From JAXLYE01 sp046351595 (lineage in GTDB: Bacteria; Myxococcota_A; Polyangia; Palsa-1104; JAEUJZ01), in NCBI GenBank assembly GCA_046351595.1, contig JAXLYE010000001.1, positions 806,001-870,000 of the forward strand: a stretch of DNA of 64,000 nucleotides, in the 5' to 3' direction. The notes below the pieces were generated by a model. The model searched no databases. It was not told the origin of the DNA and worked only from the letters and a program-made list of their open reading frames with translations. Below, one piece after another: positions 8,150-19,200 of this stretch. Within the stretch, counting starts at the first letter, position 1, and every line of letters begins with the position of its first letter. A program made the translations under genes and the position numbers.

Positions 8150-9703
8150 CTACCGGGCCGCCTCCGGCTCCGGCTTTTGTCCTGGCTTTTGTTCTGGCTT
8201 TTGTTCCAGGACCCGCAGGTTGCCGATGCGGCGCTCGCCGGTCGGCCGCGCCTCCTCCGTCAGCACCACGTCGACGGGCTGGCCGTCGTCGTACTCGGGC
8301 GGGCTCGTCGCGCGCGGGCGCTCGCACAGGTGCGCGAGCGGCCCCGGGCGCGCCGCGACCGAAACCGCGGGCGGCACCGCCGCGACCTTCTGACGCAGCG
8401 ACGGCGCCTCGGGCCCGTCGACGAAGTCGGTGGCGCGGTAGCGCGGGCTGCGCAGCGCCAGCGGCGAGCCGCCGTGCAGCCCGTGCGCGAGCGCGGTGCC
8501 GGCGACGAGCAGCCCCGCCAGCAGCGGCCCCGCGCGCCGCCCGCCGCCGCGCAGCTCGCCGCCGCGCAGCTCTATCCATCGGCGCAGCCGGCCCGCGCCG
8601 AGCACCGCCGCGCCCAGGACAAACGGCACCAGCGCCGTCGTGTAGTGCGACTCGATCGAGCGCACCTTGGGGAAGCCCGACAGGAAGTTGATGAGCAGGA
8701 CCGGCAGCGCGCCCGCGAGCGCCCGCGGCGCCAGCAGCGGCAGGAACACGAGCGGCCACAGGAGCTCGAAGAGGTAGCGCAGGCGGTCGGCGCTCAGCAG
8801 AAGCGGCAGCACCCGCCACGGCCGGCGCACGAGCAGCCGCAAGAGGTCGGTGCCCGAGCGCGCGCTCTCGCCGCCGGGCAGCGCCGCGAAGTGCAGGCCG
8901 TAGGAGCCGAGCTGCGGGATGTAGGGCCGCTGGATGAAGAGATAGATTACAAAATAACCAACCAGCATAGTCGCGATACTAATCAACATAATTCGAATAC
9001 GAATAAGTATTGGCCGGGTGTATCGTTGATTGATAGCCGCCGGCGGCCACAGCGCGTGGGCCAGGCAGAGCAGCGCCAGCTGGACCGCGACGTCCTCGCG
9101 GCACATGAGCGCCAGCGCGCCGAGCAGCAGCCCGCGGCGCAGGCGCCCCTCGTCGAGGGCGTCGATCACGCCGAGCAGCGGCGCCAGCGCCAGCGTCACC
9201 GGGTGGAAGTCGTGCAGCGTCGCCACCGTCACCGTCGGGTAGAGCAGCGCCGCCAGGCTGAAGGCGAGCGCCGGCCCGGGCCCCCCGAGGTGGCGCCGCC
9301 CGAGGCGGTAGGCCGGCCAGGCGAGCAGCGCCACCACGGCGGCCTGCACGCAGAGCAGCAGCGGCGCGCCCGGCACCCCGAGCCGGCGCAGCGCGACGAG
9401 CGGCAGCAGCACCGGCTCCAGGTGCAGGCCGATGACGTGCCGGCACTGCACCAGCGGCAGGTCGAGGTGACCGAAGGCCAGGCCCCAGACCAGGCGCAGG
9501 TAGTAGCTGAGGTCGATCTGCGCGTGGAACGTCGCATACCGTCGCCAGCACAGCCAGCCGTAGAGCAGCGTATACGCTGCGACCAGGACGGCCAGCGTAT
9601 ACGCTGCGACCAAGAGGGCCAGCGCGCGCCGGGCGCGGGGCTCCGAGGCCGCGGTCGGCGCGGGCGGGCCGGGGCTCGGGGGTGCGGCGCGGTCAGCGGG
9701 CAT
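8150..9703 (-). CDS. DUF2079 polytopic membrane protein
   Basis: About 517 residues with roughly 10-12 membrane helices. The conserved N-terminal region HAQIDLSYYLRLVWGLA and the block HVIGLHLEPVLLPL match the DUF2079 family, distantly related to GT-C-type glycosyltransferases. The reaction is unknown. Two oddities: a 90-bp AT-rich stretch of rare codons covers one helix (8943-9036), and a perfect-period 27-bp duplication in the first helix encodes VAAYTL twice. The C-terminus carries a short EQKP repeat. The ATG at 9703 starts just before the first helix; an in-frame extension to 9844 is low-complexity and unlikely. It is divergent from the mutase gene. Confidence 0.8.
   Translation of the reverse strand: MPADRAAPPSPGPPAPTAASEPRARRALALLVAAYTLAVLVAAYTLLYGWLCWRRYATFHAQIDLSYYLRLVWGLAFGHLDLPLVQCRHVIGLHLEPVLLPLVALRRLGVPGAPLLLCVQAAVVALLAWPAYRLGRRHLGGPGPALAFSLAALLYPTVTVATLHDFHPVTLALAPLLGVIDALDEGRLRRGLLLGALALMCREDVAVQLALLCLAHALWPPAAINQRYTRPILIRIRIMLISIATMLVGYFVIYLFIQRPYIPQLGSYGLHFAALPGGESARSGTDLLRLLVRRPWRVLPLLLSADRLRYLFELLWPLVFLPLLAPRALAGALPVLLINFLSGFPKVRSIESHYTTALVPFVLGAAVLGAGRLRRWIELRGGELRGGGRRAGPLLAGLLVAGTALAHGLHGGSPLALRSPRYRATDFVDGPEAPSLRQKVAAVPPAVSVAARPGPLAHLCERPRATSPPEYDDGQPVDVVLTEEARPTGERRIGNLRVLEQKPEQKPGQKPEPEAAR
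8943..9036. other. AT-rich rare-codon island inside the DUF2079 gene
   Basis: About 90 bp at roughly 40% GC inside a gene of about 75% GC. The reading frame is maintained and encodes a hydrophobic helix (PILIRIRIMLISIATMLVG, YFVIYLF) using ATT, CGA, AGT, TTG, GTT and TAT codons that are rare in every neighbour. The core contains a short direct repeat (ATTCGTATTCG on the minus strand). Confidence 0.8.
9567..9620. repeat. 27-bp in-frame tandem duplication
   Basis: Two 27-bp copies (9567-9593, 9594-9620) differ at two positions and share the core AGCGTATACGCTGCGACCA. In the DUF2079 gene they add nine residues (VAAYTL motif twice) to the first membrane helix. Confidence 0.9.
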
Positions 9704-9861
9704 GCCGGCGCATTCTGCCGCGCCGCGCCATGGGCCCGAAAGACTTTTGCGCGGCAGCGGTCGGCCAAGCATCAGACCCCAGGAACCAGACCCCAGGCCC
9801 GGCGCGCCGCGGCGTCGGACCGGCTGTTGACGGCGGCGCTGCACACGGCCAAACTGCCCTC

Positions 9862-11478
<1,617 letters not shown>

Positions 11479-11580
11479 GAGGGGCCCCTCGAAGAAGGCT
11501 TCTTGAGACGGACGCGGGTCCTGTCGCCTGCGGCAGCCCGTCGCTTGCGCGGCGGGCTCCCAGCCTCCGGCGCCACCCGC

Positions 11581-11640
11581 TTTTTGGGGGAAGTTTGGGG
11601 GGCCTTTTTTTGGGGGAGGTTTTTTTGGGGCGGCCGGGCT
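11581..11640. other. G-run/T-run element between convergent genes
   Basis: On the plus strand, runs of 5, 6, 5 and 4 G are separated by T-rich loops (GGGGGAAGTTTGGGGGG, then CCTTTTTTTGGGGG and AGGTTTTTTTGGGG). Four G-runs meet the G-quadruplex pattern, and each G/T block also resembles a crude terminator tail. It lies in the 174-bp gap between icmA and a lipoprotein gene that converge. Function is not established. Confidence 0.7.
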
Positions 11641-11652
11641 CGCCGGTAGGGA

Positions 11653-12375
11653 TCAGTTGAAGTCGGTGATGCGCCAGCCGTCGGGCTCTCGCTTGAGCTC
11701 GATGAAGAAGCGCGGGTCGTAGGAGAGGCGGGCGCGGTCGCCGTTGACCTCGGGCGCGAGGCCGCGGGACAGGGCCGCGCGCAGGCGCTCGAGGCGCTCG
11801 CGCAGCTCGGCCTCGAGGTTCTGGCGCTCGCCGGTGCTGAGCAGGCGCAGCAGCGCGGGGTAGCTGCGCTGCTCGACGGCGAGCAGGAGGAGCCGCAGCG
11901 CGTCCTCGGGCCTCTGGGCGCGCACCGACTGGAGATCGGGATCGAGCACGCGGAAGGATCCGCCCGTCGGCACCACGACCAGCTGCGCACCGTGCGGCAG
12001 CGTCAGCAGCGCCCGCGACGACAGCGCCTCGCGCCGCCGCAACGGGCCGCGCTCGTCGAGCAGCTGTGCGAGCTGGCGCGCCTGCTCGCGGCGCTCGGGC
12101 TGCTGCTCGCGCCACTGCTCGACGAACTGCTCGCGCGGCAGGCCCTGCTGCAGCGCCGGCGACAGCAGCGTGTAGGCGGCCTGCGGGTCGTCGCGCTCGA
12201 GCGCCTGCTGGTAGCTGCGCAGCGTCCGCAGCGCCGGGTCGGCGGGCAGCGGCCGTGCGCAGCCGGCCATCACGACGAGCCCCGCCAGCACCGCCCCGAG
12301 CCCGCCAGCGGCCGCCCACCTCGGCCCAGGCACACGGCGCAGGCGGACACGGGGACGCGGCGGCAGGCTGGGCAT
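11653..12375 (-). CDS. Putative lipoprotein with two NTF2-like halves
   Basis: 240 residues. A basic n-region and hydrophobic stretch end in the lipobox VVMAGC. The mature part begins LRTLRSYQQALERDDPQAAYTLLSPALQ and a similar unit recurs later (AQRPEDALRLLLLAVEQRSYPALLRLLS). This pattern resembles the SnoaL/NTF2-like or DUF4878-type folds found in small lipoproteins. The end, REPDGWRITDFN, is typical of such folds. The ATG at 12375 is preceded by GAGGAG at good spacing; the open frame upstream is ignored. Function unknown; presumably anchored in the cell envelope. Confidence 0.75.
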   Translation of the reverse strand: MPSLPPRPRVRLRRVPGPRWAAAGGLGAVLAGLVVMAGCARPLPADPALRTLRSYQQALERDDPQAAYTLLSPALQQGLPREQFVEQWREQQPERREQARQLAQLLDERGPLRRREALSSRALLTLPHGAQLVVVPTGGSFRVLDPDLQSVRAQRPEDALRLLLLAVEQRSYPALLRLLSTGERQNLEAELRERLERLRAALSRGLAPEVNGDRARLSYDPRFFIELKREPDGWRITDFN

Positions 12376-12559
12376 GGCTGGCTCCTCGCGCAAGGGGACC
12401 CGCGGCGGCCGAAGCGTCCCGGGGAGCGCCATCGTATGCGAGAAGGCCGCGCCATGAAACAGGCTTGGCGGGGGCGCGCACCCGGGCGCACCTGGACACA
12501 CGGCGACCGGCCGCGCCAACGGCGCACCCGACCGCCCGCGACCGGGGCCCTGCAAAGCG

Positions 12560-12584
12560 CGGTTAACGGCGTGTCTGTTAACCG
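12560..12584. promoter_or_regulatory. Perfect 8-bp inverted repeat, possible operator
   Basis: CGGTTAAC and GTTAACCG are separated by 9 nt. This is a perfect dyad of 25 bp in the 430-bp divergent gap between the two lipoprotein genes, well upstream of both. Its geometry suits a dimeric regulator; no cognate regulator is encoded nearby. Confidence 0.45.
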
Positions 12585-12734
12585 ATGTTCACTACGTGGC
12601 CCGCGCGCCCTGCCCCGCGGCCCGGCCCCCGCCGAGAGCCCGCCGCGCGCCGGCCGCCGTCTCTCCGCAACCCCGCGCCGCGGGCCGCATCCTTGCAAGT
12701 GCCCTCGTCGCTGAGCCCGGCGCCGAGGATCGTG

Positions 12735-12763
12735 TTGGCATTGCGGCACGCGGCTTGTAGGAT
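12735..12763 (+). promoter_or_regulatory. Sigma70-type promoter for the Cys-rich lipoprotein
   Basis: TTGGCA (12735-12740), a 17-nt spacer and TAGGAT (12758-12763) form a good -35/-10 pair. The start codon is at 12805 with GGAGGG six nt before it, giving a leader of about 35 nt. Confidence 0.6.
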
Positions 12764-12804
12764 GAGACTGTAAATTGTTCATCGGTTCCGTCGGAGGGAT
12801 TCAT

Positions 12805-13479
12805 ATGCCCCGGACATTGCCCGCTCGCCCGTCGCGTCTCATGAGTCGCCTCGCCACGCCGCTGCTCCTGGCCGTGCTGGGCTTGTTCTCGGCATGTGAC
12901 AAGGACGGCGATCAGAAGAACACCCGCCGCTACTGCGACACCACCGGCTGCTTCGAGTGCGTCTCGGACCGGTGCTACCCGGTTCCGGGCGAGCCGGCCA
13001 AGCCCGACCAGCCGGCCGGCACCGTCACCACCTGTGACAACGACGCGGCCTGCGGCGACGCCAAGGTCTGCAACCTCGGCCGCTGCGAGGCCGCGTGCCG
13101 CGACGACTCGGCGTGCGCCTCGGGCAGCGCCTGCATCTCGGGCCGCTGTCGCCCGGCCGGCGCCGACAAGTGCGGCGTCGGCGGCTCGCTGTGCACGAGC
13201 GACGCGCAGTGCGGCACCGGCCGCGTCTGCGTCGCCAAGGCCTGCGCCACCGCCTGCCCCGACAGCAAGTGCCCGGTCGGCCAGGTCTGCAGCGCCGGCG
13301 CCTGCGTCGAGGATCCGTCCCCGGCCAGCCCGCAGTGCACCTTCGACCTCGACTGCGGCGGCGGCTTCCGCTGCATCAACGCCTACTGCCTGCCGACGTG
13401 CAGCGACAGCAAGCAGTGCTCGGGCGGCGCCAGCTGCGTCAAGAGCACCTGCCGCGGCAGCCGCCTCCCCGCCGGCTGA
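12805..13479 (+). CDS. Cys-rich lipoprotein with Dickkopf/EB-like repeats
   Basis: 224 residues. The signal sequence ends in the lipobox LFSAC, followed by an acidic/polar linker and about four disulfide-type repeats of the form C-x2-D-x2-C-(x)-G-x2-C-x2-G-x-C. Examples are CDNDAACGDAKVCNLGRCE, CTSDAQCGTGRVCVAKAC and CTFDLDCGGGFRCINAYC. Similar Cys-rich secreted repeats are numerous in myxobacteria; ligands are mostly unknown. The ATG has an excellent ribosome-binding site and a recognisable promoter. A strong hairpin terminator follows. Confidence 0.8.
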   Translation: MPRTLPARPSRLMSRLATPLLLAVLGLFSACDKDGDQKNTRRYCDTTGCFECVSDRCYPVPGEPAKPDQPAGTVTTCDNDAACGDAKVCNLGRCEAACRDDSACASGSACISGRCRPAGADKCGVGGSLCTSDAQCGTGRVCVAKACATACPDSKCPVGQVCSAGACVEDPSPASPQCTFDLDCGGGFRCINAYCLPTCSDSKQCSGGASCVKSTCRGSRLPAG

Positions 13480-13561
13480 TCCCCGCCTGAGCGGGCGGCC
13501 GGGGGCCCGGCTGCTCGCCGCTCCATCAAGCCTCGGCTCTCGATAACAGGGCCGTTCTGCG

Positions 13562-13588
13562 CGCCGCCTTCGGGCGGCGTCGTCGTTT
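13562..13588 (+). terminator. UUCG-loop hairpin terminator
   Basis: CGCCGCC-TTCG-GGCGGCG is a perfect 7-bp stem with the extra-stable C(UUCG)G loop at 13562-13579, followed by a weak T-rich tail (TCGTCGTTT). It lies 80 bp after the lipoprotein stop. Confidence 0.6.
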
Positions 13589-13620
13589 CTGGACCCTGCC
13601 CAGGCGCGCTCGCATTTTGT

Positions 13621-13650
13621 TTGACCGTACGGCAGCCTTCTCCGTAGCCT
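13621..13650 (+). promoter_or_regulatory. Candidate promoter for the HD-domain gene
   Basis: TTGACC (13621-13626), an 18-nt spacer and TAGCCT (13645-13650). Exactly the same two hexamers with the same spacing occur before the lipoprotein gene at 42487. A 12-bp tandem duplication (CGACGAGCCTCT) lies in the leader at 13706-13729. Confidence 0.45.
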
Positions 13651-13742
13651 GCGGGACCTTGACGAGGGCGCCCGGCCCGACGCCGCGCCCGATCCTTGCC
13701 TCCTCCGACGAGCCTCTCGACGAGCCTCTGCCAACGAGATTG

Positions 13743-14732
13743 ATGACCATGCGTGCCGACCCGCTGCTGCAGCTCGCCAACAAGACCGACCCGACCTGGA
13801 TCTTCCGCCTCGGGCATCTGTTCTCCGAGCAGGTCGAGCGCTGGAGCCAGATCCAGAAGAGCCCGGAGTACCCGGAGCTCTGCGGCCTGGCGCGCGAGGT
13901 CGCGCCGATGTGCCAGGGCCTGTCCCCCGAGGTCGTCCGCCGGGACACCGAGCAGATCCTCATGTCCGACGGCGCGCCCGCGGGCCTGCAGTGGCTCGAG
14001 GACAGCGGCGGCCTGGCCGCGTTCCTGCCCGAGCTGCACGCCACCGTCGACTTCTCGCAGGAGGCCGGGCGCCGGCACAAGGACGTCTGGGAGCACACCA
14101 AGCAGGTCGTGGTGCAGGCCGCGCCGCGGCCGGCGGTGCGCTGGGCGGCGCTCCTGCACGACATCGGCAAGGTGCGGACCCGCAGCTTCACACCCGACGG
14201 CAAGGTCACCTTCCACCGCCACTCCGAGGTCGGCGCCAAGATGTTCGAGGACATCGGCCGGCGCCTGCGCTTCGATCGCGAGGCGCACCGCACGCTGCGC
14301 TTCCTCATCCTGCACCACCTGCGCCCCAACCAGTACGTCACGTCGTGGACAGACTCGGCGGTGCGGCGGTTCGAGAAGGAGGTGGGGCCGTACCTGGGCG
14401 ATCTGCTCGATCTGTCGCGCGCGGACATCACCTCGCGGCGGCCGGGCAAGCGCCAGCAGGCGCTGGTCAACATCGACGCGCTGGCCGGGCGCATCGACCA
14501 CATCAAGGCCGAGGACGCGGTGCTGCCGCTGCTGCCGAGCGGCATCGGCGACGTGATCATGGAGCGCTTCCGGCTGCCGCCGTCGCGGCTCATCGGCGAT
14601 CTCAAGCGCGCGCTCGAAACCCAGGTCGAGAGCGGCGAGCTGGAGCCGCGCATGGACCCGAGCTACTACCTGCCGCACGTCGAGAAGCTGCTGGAGGAGG
14701 CGCCCAAGGGGCCCTGCGTCTGCCAGGAGTAG
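13743..14732 (+). CDS. HD-domain phosphohydrolase related to CCA-adding enzyme tails
   Basis: 329 residues from ATG 13743 (ATG 13749 also possible). The HD motif is complete: HKDVWEHTK, then LLHDIGK and FHRHSEVGAKM, followed by FLILHHL. This arrangement is that of the HD half of bacterial tRNA nucleotidyltransferase/poly(A) polymerase proteins. The nucleotidyltransferase head (GGxVRD and DxD) is absent, so it cannot add CCA by itself. A role as a metal-dependent phosphohydrolase on nucleotides or RNA ends is an inference. It is monocistronic. Confidence 0.75.
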   Translation: MTMRADPLLQLANKTDPTWIFRLGHLFSEQVERWSQIQKSPEYPELCGLAREVAPMCQGLSPEVVRRDTEQILMSDGAPAGLQWLEDSGGLAAFLPELHATVDFSQEAGRRHKDVWEHTKQVVVQAAPRPAVRWAALLHDIGKVRTRSFTPDGKVTFHRHSEVGAKMFEDIGRRLRFDREAHRTLRFLILHHLRPNQYVTSWTDSAVRRFEKEVGPYLGDLLDLSRADITSRRPGKRQQALVNIDALAGRIDHIKAEDAVLPLLPSGIGDVIMERFRLPPSRLIGDLKRALETQVESGELEPRMDPSYYLPHVEKLLEEAPKGPCVCQE

Positions 14733-14923
14733 CGGCAGGTTTCCGCCGCTGAGCAGGGCTCGGCGGGCCGCGACCTCTGCGCTCTGGCCGCGCGAGACGC
14801 TCCGCTCCGCGCGCACGTTCCCGGCCGGTGACGCTCGCATAATCCTGTTCTCCGACGGGCAGGCGGCGGCTCACGGGCCTGATCGGCAGGCGCTGTCACA
14901 GAGCTGTGCTACAAGGCCGCCCC

Positions 14924-16258
14924 ATGCTCGGCCGCACCTCGTCCCCGGCTCTTCGATCCCAAAGCAGACCCCGGCACAGCACCCGGCCCGCCGACTGTCT
15001 GTTCTTGTTATGCGCCTGGCTCGGCGCCTGCAGCCGCGGCACGCCCCCGCCCGGTGAGCAGGCGGGCGAGCCGCCGATCGCGGTGCGCATCGCGACCGTC
15101 GAGCAGGCGACGCTGCGCGAGCGCGGCGAGTACCTGGCAACGCTGCGCTCGCGCAAGCAGGTGCAGGTGCAGCCGCAGATCGACGGCCAGGTGACGCAGA
15201 TCTTCGTCGCCGCGGGCGCGCGCGTCTCGCCCGGCGAGGCGCTGCTGCAGATCGATCCGGCGCGGCAGGCCTCGCTGGTCTCGAGCGAGGCGCGCACGCG
15301 GCAGGCGCGGCAGGCCTCGCTGCGCTTCCTCGCCGAGCAGGCGCAGCGCCTGCAGGCGCTGTACGAGGGCGGCGCGGTCAGCAAGCAGGAGATGCTGCAG
15401 GCCAAGGCCGCGCACGAGAGCGCGCGCGCCGAGGTGGCGGCGCTGGGCGCGCAGGTGAAGCACCAGACCGTGCAGCTGCGCTACTACCGCGTGACCGCGC
15501 CGATCGGCGGCGTGCTCGGCGACATCCCGGTGCGCGTCGGCGATCGCGTGACGCCGGCGACGCTGCTGACGACCATCGACAGCGGCACCGCGCTCGAGGC
15601 GTACATCTCGCTGCCGGTGGAGCGGGCGGCGTCGGCGCGGCTCGATGCGCCGGTCGAGCTGCTCGATGCCAGCGACGTCGTGCAGGTGCGCACGCGCGTC
15701 AGCTTCATCGCGCCGAGCGCCAGCGAGGACACGCAGGGCGTCCTGGTCAAGGCGCTGCTCAGCGAAGCCGACACCGCCGGCGCAGGCGCCGCCAGCGCCA
15801 AGGATCGCGACGAGCCCGGCGACGACAAGCCGGCGACCGCGGGCAGCGCTGCCGTTGAGGCGCGCCCGGTGCTGCGGCCGGGCCAGGTGCTGCGCGCGCG
15901 CCTGACCTTCAGCGAGTACAAGGGGCCGGTGGTGCCGGTGGTCAGCGTGCTGCGCATCGCGGGCCAGCCCTTCGTATTCGTCGTCGAGGGGCAGGGCAGC
16001 GAGCTGCGCGCCCGGCAGCGGCCGATCACCACCGGCGAGCTCGTAGGCGCCGCCGACACGGCCGAGGGCCAGGCGGCCACGGAGGCGCGCCCCGATCGTT
16101 ACGAGGTGCGCTCCGGCCTCAAGGTCGGCGAGCGCATCGTCCTCTCCGGCATCCAGAAGCTGCACGACGGCAGCCCCGTCACCGTCGAGCCCGAGGCGGG
16201 GGCCGCGGGCAAGGACAAGGACAAAGACAGGGGCAAGGCCGGCGGGGGCAGCAGATGA
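14924..16258 (+). CDS. RND efflux adaptor (membrane fusion protein), lipoprotein
   Basis: 444 residues from ATG 14924. The signal peptide ends in the lipobox AWLGAC. The order is typical of AcrA/MexA: a lipoyl half-motif (VQVQPQIDGQVTQIFVAAGARVSPGEALLQID), an alpha-helical hairpin with many Gln/Ala (LRFLAEQAQRLQALYEGGAV), the second lipoyl half (YYRVTAPIGGVLGDIPVRVGDRV) and a beta-barrel. Unusual: a charged low-complexity insert of about 40 residues (around residue 280-315) sits inside the barrel region, and the C-terminus is a Lys/Asp tail. First gene of the pump operon; its stop overlaps the next start (ATGA). Confidence 0.92.
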   Translation: MLGRTSSPALRSQSRPRHSTRPADCLFLLCAWLGACSRGTPPPGEQAGEPPIAVRIATVEQATLRERGEYLATLRSRKQVQVQPQIDGQVTQIFVAAGARVSPGEALLQIDPARQASLVSSEARTRQARQASLRFLAEQAQRLQALYEGGAVSKQEMLQAKAAHESARAEVAALGAQVKHQTVQLRYYRVTAPIGGVLGDIPVRVGDRVTPATLLTTIDSGTALEAYISLPVERAASARLDAPVELLDASDVVQVRTRVSFIAPSASEDTQGVLVKALLSEADTAGAGAASAKDRDEPGDDKPATAGSAAVEARPVLRPGQVLRARLTFSEYKGPVVPVVSVLRIAGQPFVFVVEGQGSELRARQRPITTGELVGAADTAEGQAATEARPDRYEVRSGLKVGERIVLSGIQKLHDGSPVTVEPEAGAAGKDKDKDRGKAGGGSR

Positions 16259-19200
16259 ACGCAGAGCTCTTCATCAAGCGGCCGGTGCTCGCGGCGGTCT
16301 GCTCGCTGCTGATCGCGCTCGGCGGCCTGGCCGCGATCCCGTCGCTGCCGGTGGCGCAGTACCCCAACCTCGCGCCGCCCGAGGTCAGCGTCAGCGCCGC
16401 CTACCTCGGGGCCAGCGCCCAGACCGTCGAAACCTCGGTGACGCTGCCGCTCGAGCAGGCGATCAACGGCTCCGAGGGCATGCGCTACATGACCTCGCAG
16501 AGCGGCAACGACGGCACCACCAGCATCAGCGTGGTGTTCGAGCCGGATCGCGACATCGACATCGCCGCGGTCGATGTGCAGAACCGCGTCTCGGGCGTGC
16601 TCGGGCGGCTGCCGCGCGAGGTCGTCTCGACCGGCATCACCGTCGGCAAGAACACCTCGGCGTTCCTGATGGCGGTGGGCTTCTACGCCGAGAACGCGGA
16701 CCTGTCCGAGCAGTTCATCAGCAACTACCTGGACGTCTACGTGAAGGACGCGCTCAAGCGCGTGCGCGGCGTCAGCCAGGTCATCCTCTTCGGCGAGCGG
16801 CGCTACGCCATGCGGGTGTGGCTGGATCCGCTGCGGCTGGCGGCGCGCAAGCTGACCGCGGCCGACGTGGTGGCGGCGCTGCGCGAGCAGAACCTGCAGG
16901 TCGCCGCCGGCCAGGTCGGGCAGCAGCCGATGCCGCCCACGCAGTCGTTCCAGTTCAGCGTGCGCGCCGTGGGCCGCCTGTCCGAGCCGCGCGAGTTCGA
17001 GCGCGTGATCCTGCGCGAGAGCCCCGACGGCACCACGGTGCTGCTCAAGGACGTCGGCCGCGTCGAGCTCGGCGCCGAGGACTACAGCTCGCGCATCCGC
17101 TTCAACGGCCGCGACGGACAGGGGCTGGGCGTGCTGCTCCTGCCCAACGCCAACATGCTCGACGTCGACGCGGCGCTGCGGGCCGAGCTCTCGCGCCTGT
17201 CCGAGCGCTTCCCGCCCGGCCTCAAGTACCGCATCGCCTTCGATCCCAGCGACGCGGTCAGCGCCTCGATCCGCGAGGTGCTGGAGGCGCTGCTCATCGC
17301 CGTCGGCCTGGTCATCGCGGTGATCTTCCTGTTCCTGCAGGACGGCAAGAGCACGCTGATCCCGGCGGCGACGATCCCGGTGTCGCTGCTCGGCACGTTC
17401 CTGTTCATCAAGGCGCTGGGCTTCTCGATCAATACGCTGACGCTGTTCGGCATCACGCTGGCGACGGGGCTGGTGGTCGACGACGCCATCGTCGTCATCG
17501 AGAACATCGAGCGCCACGTGCGCGAGAAGAACCAGAGCGCGCGCGCCGCCGCCGCCGAGGCCATGCGCGAGGTCGCGGGCGCTGTGCTGGCGACGTCGGT
17601 GGTGCTGATCGCGGTGTTCATGCCGGTCGCGTTCTTCCCGGGCACTACCGGCCGCCTGTACAAGCAGTTCGCGCTGACCATCGCCAGCTCGATCGGGCTG
17701 TCGGCGTTCGCGGCGCTGACGCTGGCACCGGCGCTGGGCGCGCGCCTGATCGGCTCCGGGCACCACGGCGGCCTGGCCAGCGCGCGCTGGGCCGTCGCGG
17801 TGCGCGGCGTGCTCGATCGGCTGACCTCGGGCTACGCGCGCACGCTGCGCGGCACGGTGCGGCGGCCCAAGCTCATGACGGCGCTGTTCGTGCTGCTGCT
17901 CGGGCTGACCGGGCTGCTCTACCAGATCACGCCGCAGGCCTTCATCCCCGAGGAGGATCAGGGCTTCTTCATGATCCTGGTGCAGGCGCCCGAGGGCGCC
18001 TCGGTCGCGCACACCACCGAGGTCGTCAAGCAGGTCGAGGCCGCGGTGCGCGCCGAGTCCGACGCCGGCGACACCTTCTCGGTCGTCGGCTGGAGCTTCG
18101 TCGGCGCCGCCTCGAGCCGCGCCATCTTGTTCGTGAACCTCAAGCCCATGGACCAGCGCAAGGGCAAGCAGCACTCGGCCGAGGCCATCGTCGGCCGCCT
18201 GTTCGGATCGCTGTCGGGCATCTCGGGCGCGATGGTGTTCCCGATCCTGCCGCCGGCGGTGCAGGGCCTGGGCCAGTTCGGCGGCTTCTCGCTCGAGGTG
18301 CTCGATCCCGGAGACAACCCGCCGGCCCGCCTGCAGGAGGCGACCGAGTCGCTGATCACCGCCGCCAACAAGCGCCCCGAGGCCGCGGGCCTGTTCTCGG
18401 CGTTCACCGCCAGCAACCCGCAGCTTTTGGTGCAGATCGATCGAGACAAGGCCAAGCGCGTCGGCGTGCCCATGACCGAGATCGCGGACACGCTGCGCAT
18501 CTACATGGGCTCGGAGTACGTCAACGACTTCGAGCGCGGCGGCCGCAGCTACCGCGTCTACGCCCAGGCCGACGCGCCGTTCCGTCGCCGGCCGCAGGAT
18601 CTTCTGCGCTTTTACGTCCGCTCGGACAAGGGCGCCATGGTGCCGCTCGGTGCGCTGCTGCAGGTCAGCGAGATCGTCGCGCCGCTGACCATCAGCCACT
18701 TCAACCTGTTCCGCTCGGCCTCGGTGTCGGGCCAGGCCGGGCCGGGCTTCTCGACGGGCCAGGCGATCGCGGCGATCGAGCAGACGGCCAAGAGCGCGCT
18801 GCCGCCGGGCATGGTGGTGGCGTGGTCCGGGCTGACCTACGAGCAGCTGCGCGCCGGCAAGCAGTCGCTCGTGCTGTTCGGGCTGGGCCTCCTGTTCGTG
18901 TTCCTGGTGCTCGCCGCGCAGTACGAGAGCTTCGGGCTGCCGCTGCTCATCCTCTTGTCGGTGCCGGTGGCGCTGCTCGGGGCGCTGGTGCTGGTGCTGG
19001 TGCGCGGGCTGAGCAACGACGTGTTCTGCCAGATCGGCCTGGTGATGCTGGTCGGCCTGTCGAGCAAGAACGCGATCCTCATCATCGAGTTCGCCGAGCA
19101 GCTGCAGGAGCGCGGGCGCGACCTGTACAGCGCCGCCGTCGAGGCCGCGGAGGTGCGGCTGCGGCCGATCCTGATGACGTCGCTGGCCTTCATCCTGGGC

